Origin: UBA1731 sp964440985 | GTDB lineage: Bacteria; Verrucomicrobiota; Kiritimatiellia; RFP12; UBA1067 | Assembly: GCA_964440985.1 (NCBI GenBank) | Contig: CAYTWE010000019.1 | Span: forward strand, 1-35,043 | Length of the DNA: 35,043 nt | Direction of reading: 5' to 3' | Translations under genes and position numbers: made by a program | Notes under the pieces: model-generated | Told to the model about the DNA's origin: nothing | Seen by the model: only the letters and a program-made list of their open reading frames with translations | The model's database searches: none | In this document: piece by piece, positions 32,401 to 35,043 of the stretch | Layout: each line of letters opens with the position of its first letter | Numbering within the stretch: the first letter of the stretch is position 1

Positions 32401-34735
32401 AGTCGATGCTGACGGATGTCCATCTCTGACAACCGTCCGCGACTATTCCGGAACGAACGTCAACCATCTTGCCGGACCTCTTTCGTTTGCGGATTCCAAC
32501 ACCGGCATCTTCCGTTTCTGTAACAGGTTCAGCACCGCTACCCTTACGCTTGGCGGACAGGTTTCCGGTCCGGGCGGATTCAAGATGTTCAGTCCCGCAG
32601 ACAGGGGATGCATCTACCTTGCGCAGTCAAACAACACATTCACCGGCGGCGTGACGATCGAAGACGGGGAGAGCTACGTCGATTCTGCCGTGAAGCTTGG
32701 CCATCCAACCTCTGCGCCAGACTATTCGCAGCTTGCCGTCACGAACGGACGCATCATCGCCGTTGCACCCAACTGGAACGCCGATGCGCTGCTTTCGCTT
32801 GCGTCCACCGCCGCGCTTGGCGGAGACTCCTTCATCTCCGTTGACACCGAGGCCTGCGGAAACAGCACGTACGTGATGGAGATAGACGGAAGCACGATGG
32901 CGGACGTGCCGCTGCGGCTTGCGCACGATGGCGTGGGAACGCTTTCCGTAACGCCGTCCGGAACCTTCTCGGAGCCGATGGCGTTCGGAAGCTTCGGGGG
33001 GACGCTTGAGTTCAACGGCGGCAAGGTCACGCTTGGACGCGGGAGGGTGTCAAACAACGGATTGGCGGAATCCGCGCCGGAGGTGCGTTTCTGCGGCGGT
33101 GTTGAAGCCACCCTTGCGTTCGGCCCTGTGTCTGTCGGTTCGGCAGCCCGCAATGCGCCGCATCGCATCGCCAGGATGAAGATAGACGATGCCATCGTGA
33201 AATCCGACGGCAGCGCCGTGGCTGACCACCCGAACGAACCGGCATTCATCGTCGGGAACGGGGCTTACGGCGATGCCATACTTGAGATTGCGGACGGCGC
33301 CGAGGTTGCAACGGGATTGGCGGTGGGCTACAAGAAATCGCACGGTGCAGTCTATCAGACAGGCGGAAGCGTTGACGCCACCGGCGCAAAGAATTGGGGA
33401 GGCCTTACGTGGATTGGGCATTCAAATTGCGGATACGGGGCGTATCTGCAGTCCGGCGGCGATCTGTACTGCGCGGATATGCGGATGGCTCAGGGAATCG
33501 GCTACACCACAATCCGCCAGACGGGCGGGAACGTGAATTTTGGGCAGATCCATGCTGGACTCTGCGGCCCTCTGTCTGATTGGGTTGTGTCCGGCGGACA
33601 CACCGTGATAACCAACATCTCCCTGCCGAGGACAGACGCTAACGTGCATGACACGAAGACCGTGCTTACAGTGGAGGCTGACGCCGACGTAGCCGTAATC
33701 AATCATGTGATCATGGCCGCCGGAAGCAAGACCACCACCGCCATCGTGAACATGAACGGCGGCAAGTTCTCCGCATATGGATTCAGGAAGTACGGCGTCA
33801 TGGATTGGCAAGAGGATCAGAGAAGCAACCGTGCGTACGTGAACTTCAACGGCGGCACGTTTGCTGCGACATCGTCCGATCAGGACATTTTCGGAACAGG
33901 CGTGAATGCGGTTGACGCAGTGACGTTGTATGAGGGTGGAGCGTCAATCGACACCTCCGCGCTTGGAGCGGACGGAATGGTGTACGTATCTCGCTCGCTT
34001 TCCGCTCCAACCGGATTAGGTGTCGCATCGGTGCCGTTCACGGGCGACATCGTCGTCACAAACGATTTTGTGGGGCCGCCGGGAGTGCTGATCATCGGCG
34101 ACGGCTTCGGCGCCACGGCGGTCTGCGACTTCAACCGTGAAACCCGCAGGGTTGCAGGCGTACGGATGCTTACGCCTGGGCGTGACTATACTTGGGCTAA
34201 GGCTGTGCTTGACTACGGATATGTCGGGGATGTGCGGGCGGTCGTCACAAACGACTGCACACTCACGTCCGCAGCGCCCATCTCCGGCGGCTTGACCAAG
34301 AAAGGCGCAGGACGGTTGACCCTTGATGCCGCCAACACGTATTCTGGCGATACGGTGATCGAGGGCGGCGAACTTGTCGCCAGCGTCAACGGTGCAATTC
34401 CGTCCGCCTCCGCGATTGTGTTCAAAGGCGGGTTGTTGAGCGTAGGCAAGGGCGTAGCGCTTTCGGGCGCAAAGTTCCGGTTCGACCTGCTGCAGGACGC
34501 GCAGTATCCTGGCTCGTTCGCGTTTCCGTCCGGTTCATCCATTACGGTGGAGAATCTCGACAAGGCTGAACGCTCCGTCGGTTCGTACACCATCGCGACG
34601 TTCACCGGCGGGATTTCCGGCGATCTGCCGTCTCTCTCAAATGCGGAGGATCTGCCGTACGGCTGGCGCATGACGTCGAACGGAAGAAAGATCAAGATCC
34701 GGTACATCAGGGGATCTGTATTCTCAATCCGCTGA
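29492..34735 (+). CDS. Giant secreted protein with autotransporter-associated beta-strand repeats
   Basis: A 1747-residue exported protein. Residues 1-20 are a signal peptide (MKKSALC...VANA, cleavage before VDS). The mature start has the Trp/Gly pattern VWTG...GAWTNAANWTAGVPGLSDTATF seen at the head of such proteins. Two clear autotransporter-associated repeats (PATR) are LTKEGAGRWVLEGSNTFTGA (about 447-480) and LTKKGAGRLTLDAANTYSGD (about 1600-1636). Between them lies a long beta-helix-like passenger rich in Gly, Ser, Thr and Asn, with a smaller family of QTGG/QSGG repeats around 1285-1370. No outer-membrane beta-barrel domain, LPXTG or PEP-CTERM signal is present. The C-terminus is basic and ends SNGRKIKIRYIRGSVFSIR. 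It is probably a cell-surface or extracellular protein. It has its own promoter and is monocistronic. Confidence 0.88.
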   Translation: MKKSALCMVVVAVSGLVANAVDSVWTGAVDGAWTNAANWTAGVPGLSDTATFGAQGSLGATSINLTDMELVGKILVTGAGAPKYTFGTDAAQVLKLPFTASQNGSGNGFFVDSTVPAQNVPVIVATLGGHTVAIKNTESYQIVKNDSSGTLVMNDFGCTTGDDGLEKSGYKQRLIFSGTGLTEVNGTLVRGAGTEGLTLNYEIAFHNVGKVRFKESIDGLFRIHSGGSDVAFMRTMEIDEDVTIALINDWSVHPTAPLRICGEGALKFPNKSKIYMQGMLSVSGLYSNMIDVAISRDNVETGDFILYGEGVHEFTRAPCDVGRTVTLQFTSGNNALRWITFAAPSIGLKGDETGVCSAIEEFRFLNRGCLRYTGTGETMDRTLVFGESMDVWTCDSRMRIEQCGTGDFVVTGAITSATGAAGASLYLAGDGADGIMRTPLVDQPSHPLTLTKEGAGRWVLEGSNTFTGATAVSGGTLALGAGGTLENSPVTLSGGTFAVTAAESKSVGSIQVGSGVNRIAVADGATLSAASIVRNGSGVLDITLGNGASFVCAAMANAAPSWITVGGKGAAFGADGQVAKMSMTETDSIAARGGVIADGAEKVVGIVSPGDAGPITLEKDSTKISTLVQRSSENATVSMPSQTLTLSMLMVNEGAANLTIGSEPGEGTLSVPSGVDLAVENSSEVAAITVNADLDVPSGRIAVRSGTLALAQTAYDGTVLLSEGTTLVLTNESTAAMTVKPSLAAERHDSAKVVRTGDGLMKYSIDLSSYGGDFVLAGGTNEISATLCGTSTIKNFGSESGILYVTNGATLFVNDNGIVTKDTKQAAMTFGNKRIHFSGAGANGTGAYIVRDFHPGILYYATLDGDTTFVLERGSYVAGYININKNLDMNGHSLTVNGDGYLVFPANSSISNAGRIDFRPASGVRLELACYPGANLGPSDAPPIVLRDNVRINSYAMGSLTRALLVDATAVDADGCPSLTTVRDYSGTNVNHLAGPLSFADSNTGIFRFCNRFSTATLTLGGQVSGPGGFKMFSPADRGCIYLAQSNNTFTGGVTIEDGESYVDSAVKLGHPTSAPDYSQLAVTNGRIIAVAPNWNADALLSLASTAALGGDSFISVDTEACGNSTYVMEIDGSTMADVPLRLAHDGVGTLSVTPSGTFSEPMAFGSFGGTLEFNGGKVTLGRGRVSNNGLAESAPEVRFCGGVEATLAFGPVSVGSAARNAPHRIARMKIDDAIVKSDGSAVADHPNEPAFIVGNGAYGDAILEIADGAEVATGLAVGYKKSHGAVYQTGGSVDATGAKNWGGLTWIGHSNCGYGAYLQSGGDLYCADMRMAQGIGYTTIRQTGGNVNFGQIHAGLCGPLSDWVVSGGHTVITNISLPRTDANVHDTKTVLTVEADADVAVINHVIMAAGSKTTTAIVNMNGGKFSAYGFRKYGVMDWQEDQRSNRAYVNFNGGTFAATSSDQDIFGTGVNAVDAVTLYEGGASIDTSALGADGMVYVSRSLSAPTGLGVASVPFTGDIVVTNDFVGPPGVLIIGDGFGATAVCDFNRETRRVAGVRMLTPGRDYTWAKAVLDYGYVGDVRAVVTNDCTLTSAAPISGGLTKKGAGRLTLDAANTYSGDTVIEGGELVASVNGAIPSASAIVFKGGLLSVGKGVALSGAKFRFDLLQDAQYPGSFAFPSGSSITVENLDKAERSVGSYTIATFTGGISGDLPSLSNAEDLPYGWRMTSNGRKIKIRYIRGSVFSIR

Positions 34736-34764
34736 AAGCACAGAACGCCTGAGCACCATTGTCG

Positions 34765-34795
34765 ACGAAATGCAACCTTCCGCGTTGCATTTCGT
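34765..34795. repeat. Perfect 12-bp inverted repeat (hairpin 1)
   Basis: ACGAAATGCAAC (34765-34776) and GTTGCATTTCGT (34784-34795) are perfect inverted repeats with a seven-base loop CTTCCGC. It begins 29 bases after the stop of the repeat-protein gene. No T-run follows, so it is not a classic intrinsic terminator. It may stabilise or end the long transcript. Confidence 0.7.
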
Positions 34796-34823
34796 TCCCT
34801 ACCCAGCCTCTTTACAAGTCATC

Positions 34824-34846
34824 GTGCTGCATTTTCGTTGCAGCAC
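34824..34846. repeat. Perfect 8-bp inverted repeat (hairpin 2)
   Basis: GTGCTGCA (34824-34831) and TGCAGCAC (34839-34846), with the seven-base loop TTTTCGT. It shares the word TGCATTT(T)CGTT with hairpin 1, so the two may be related copies or may form alternative pairings. No T-run follows closely. Confidence 0.65.
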
Positions 34847-34949
34847 CCCTTGGCTTTCCCCTTTGTTGATTCCCATGACCTTCCTTTCTTTTTTATTGTC
34901 ACACGAGATATTACAACTTTCCGTATGCGTTCCATGATACGCCCGATTA

Positions 34950-34958
34950 TGATATAAT
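34950..34958 (+). promoter_or_regulatory. Extended -10 promoter near the window end
   Basis: TGATATAAT (34950-34958) is identical to the nadB box. The -35 position 17 bases upstream (TTCCAT, 34930-34935) is weak. It would serve the partial gene at 35003. Confidence 0.65.
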
Positions 34959-35002
34959 ACTTCCGTTTTTTGTCATTACCATGCAACAGGGTTTCAAAAA
35001 CT

Positions 35003-35043
35003 ATGCGAACGGATAGCGTATTAGGCGGTTTTTCGGCCCAAAG
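35003..35043 (+). CDS. N-terminal fragment of a gene cut by the window end
   Basis: The open frame from ATG 35003 gives MRTDSVLGGFSAQ and continues past the window edge. It lies 44 bases after an extended -10 box, a reasonable leader. A tiny 11-codon frame from ATG 34981 overlaps the start and might be a leader peptide or chance. The product cannot be recognised from 13 residues. Confidence 0.4.
   Translation, partial: MRTDSVLGGFSAQ

Noticed and set aside
1..35043. CRISPR array, tRNA or rRNA genes, prophage or defence island
   Set aside because: No regularly spaced repeats, no cloverleaf-like sequences and no cas, phage or restriction genes were seen. The HNH gene stands alone and the Xer protein has the housekeeping form.

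Overview
The window is a gene-dense stretch of bacterial chromosome in which every supported gene is on the + strand. GC content is fairly high. Neighbouring genes are packed tightly: eleven pairs (twelve if the putative CTG start of the Xer recombinase is counted) share a four-base NTGA overlap, in which the start codon of one gene contains the stop of the previous one. The gene content (L-aspartate oxidase, S12-S7 unit, TopA with an unusual C-terminus, TAT-signal Gfo/Idh/MocA oxidoreductase, TMTC-like membrane protein, giant autotransporter-associated beta-strand repeat protein) fits a member of the Planctomycetes-Verrucomicrobia-Chlamydiae group. A Kiritimatiellota-like bacterium is the best guess. 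This is an inference from gene content, not from a phylogenetic marker analysis.

Layout. 1-630: more AT-rich DNA with no convincing gene. 669-2974: nadB and an alpha/beta hydrolase, behind a promoter so close to the start codon that the nadB message may be leaderless. 3074-4094: rpsL-rpsG with a strong promoter and an intrinsic terminator. 4115-10258: a secreted lipoprotein with glycoside-hydrolase-like features, a GT4 glycosyltransferase, metK, a DUF167 protein, tadA, tsaC and an HNH nuclease. 10304-14319: rluA-type pseudouridine synthase, nth and a DinG-type helicase. 14329-16043: two PotB/PotC-like permeases without ATPase or binding protein. 16106-21756: topA, a Xer recombinase with a probable CTG start, miaB and apbE.

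21778-29359: a promoter, then an RnfG/NqrC-like flavoprotein, a TAT-lipoprotein oxidoreductase, an unknown protein, a ParA ATPase and a DtxR/MntR regulator, all joined by four-base overlaps, followed by cstA and a TMTC-like membrane protein. 29419-34735: a 1747-residue secreted beta-strand-repeat protein whose promoter spacer contains a run of ten A. 34736-35043: two related hairpins, a promoter and the first 13 codons of another gene.

How the genes fit together. tadA, tsaC, rluA and miaB modify tRNA or rRNA, and metK makes the S-adenosylmethionine used by the radical-SAM enzyme MiaB. nth, dinG, topA and xer act on DNA repair, topology and segregation. apbE followed by an RnfG-like substrate forms a flavinylation pair, and the overlap with a TAT-exported oxidoreductase suggests redox chemistry outside the cytoplasm. 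The most interesting non-genic signals are the A10 tract inside the surface-protein promoter, a recurrent extended -10 box (TG-R-TATAAT-like) at six sites, and the CTG start of the recombinase.
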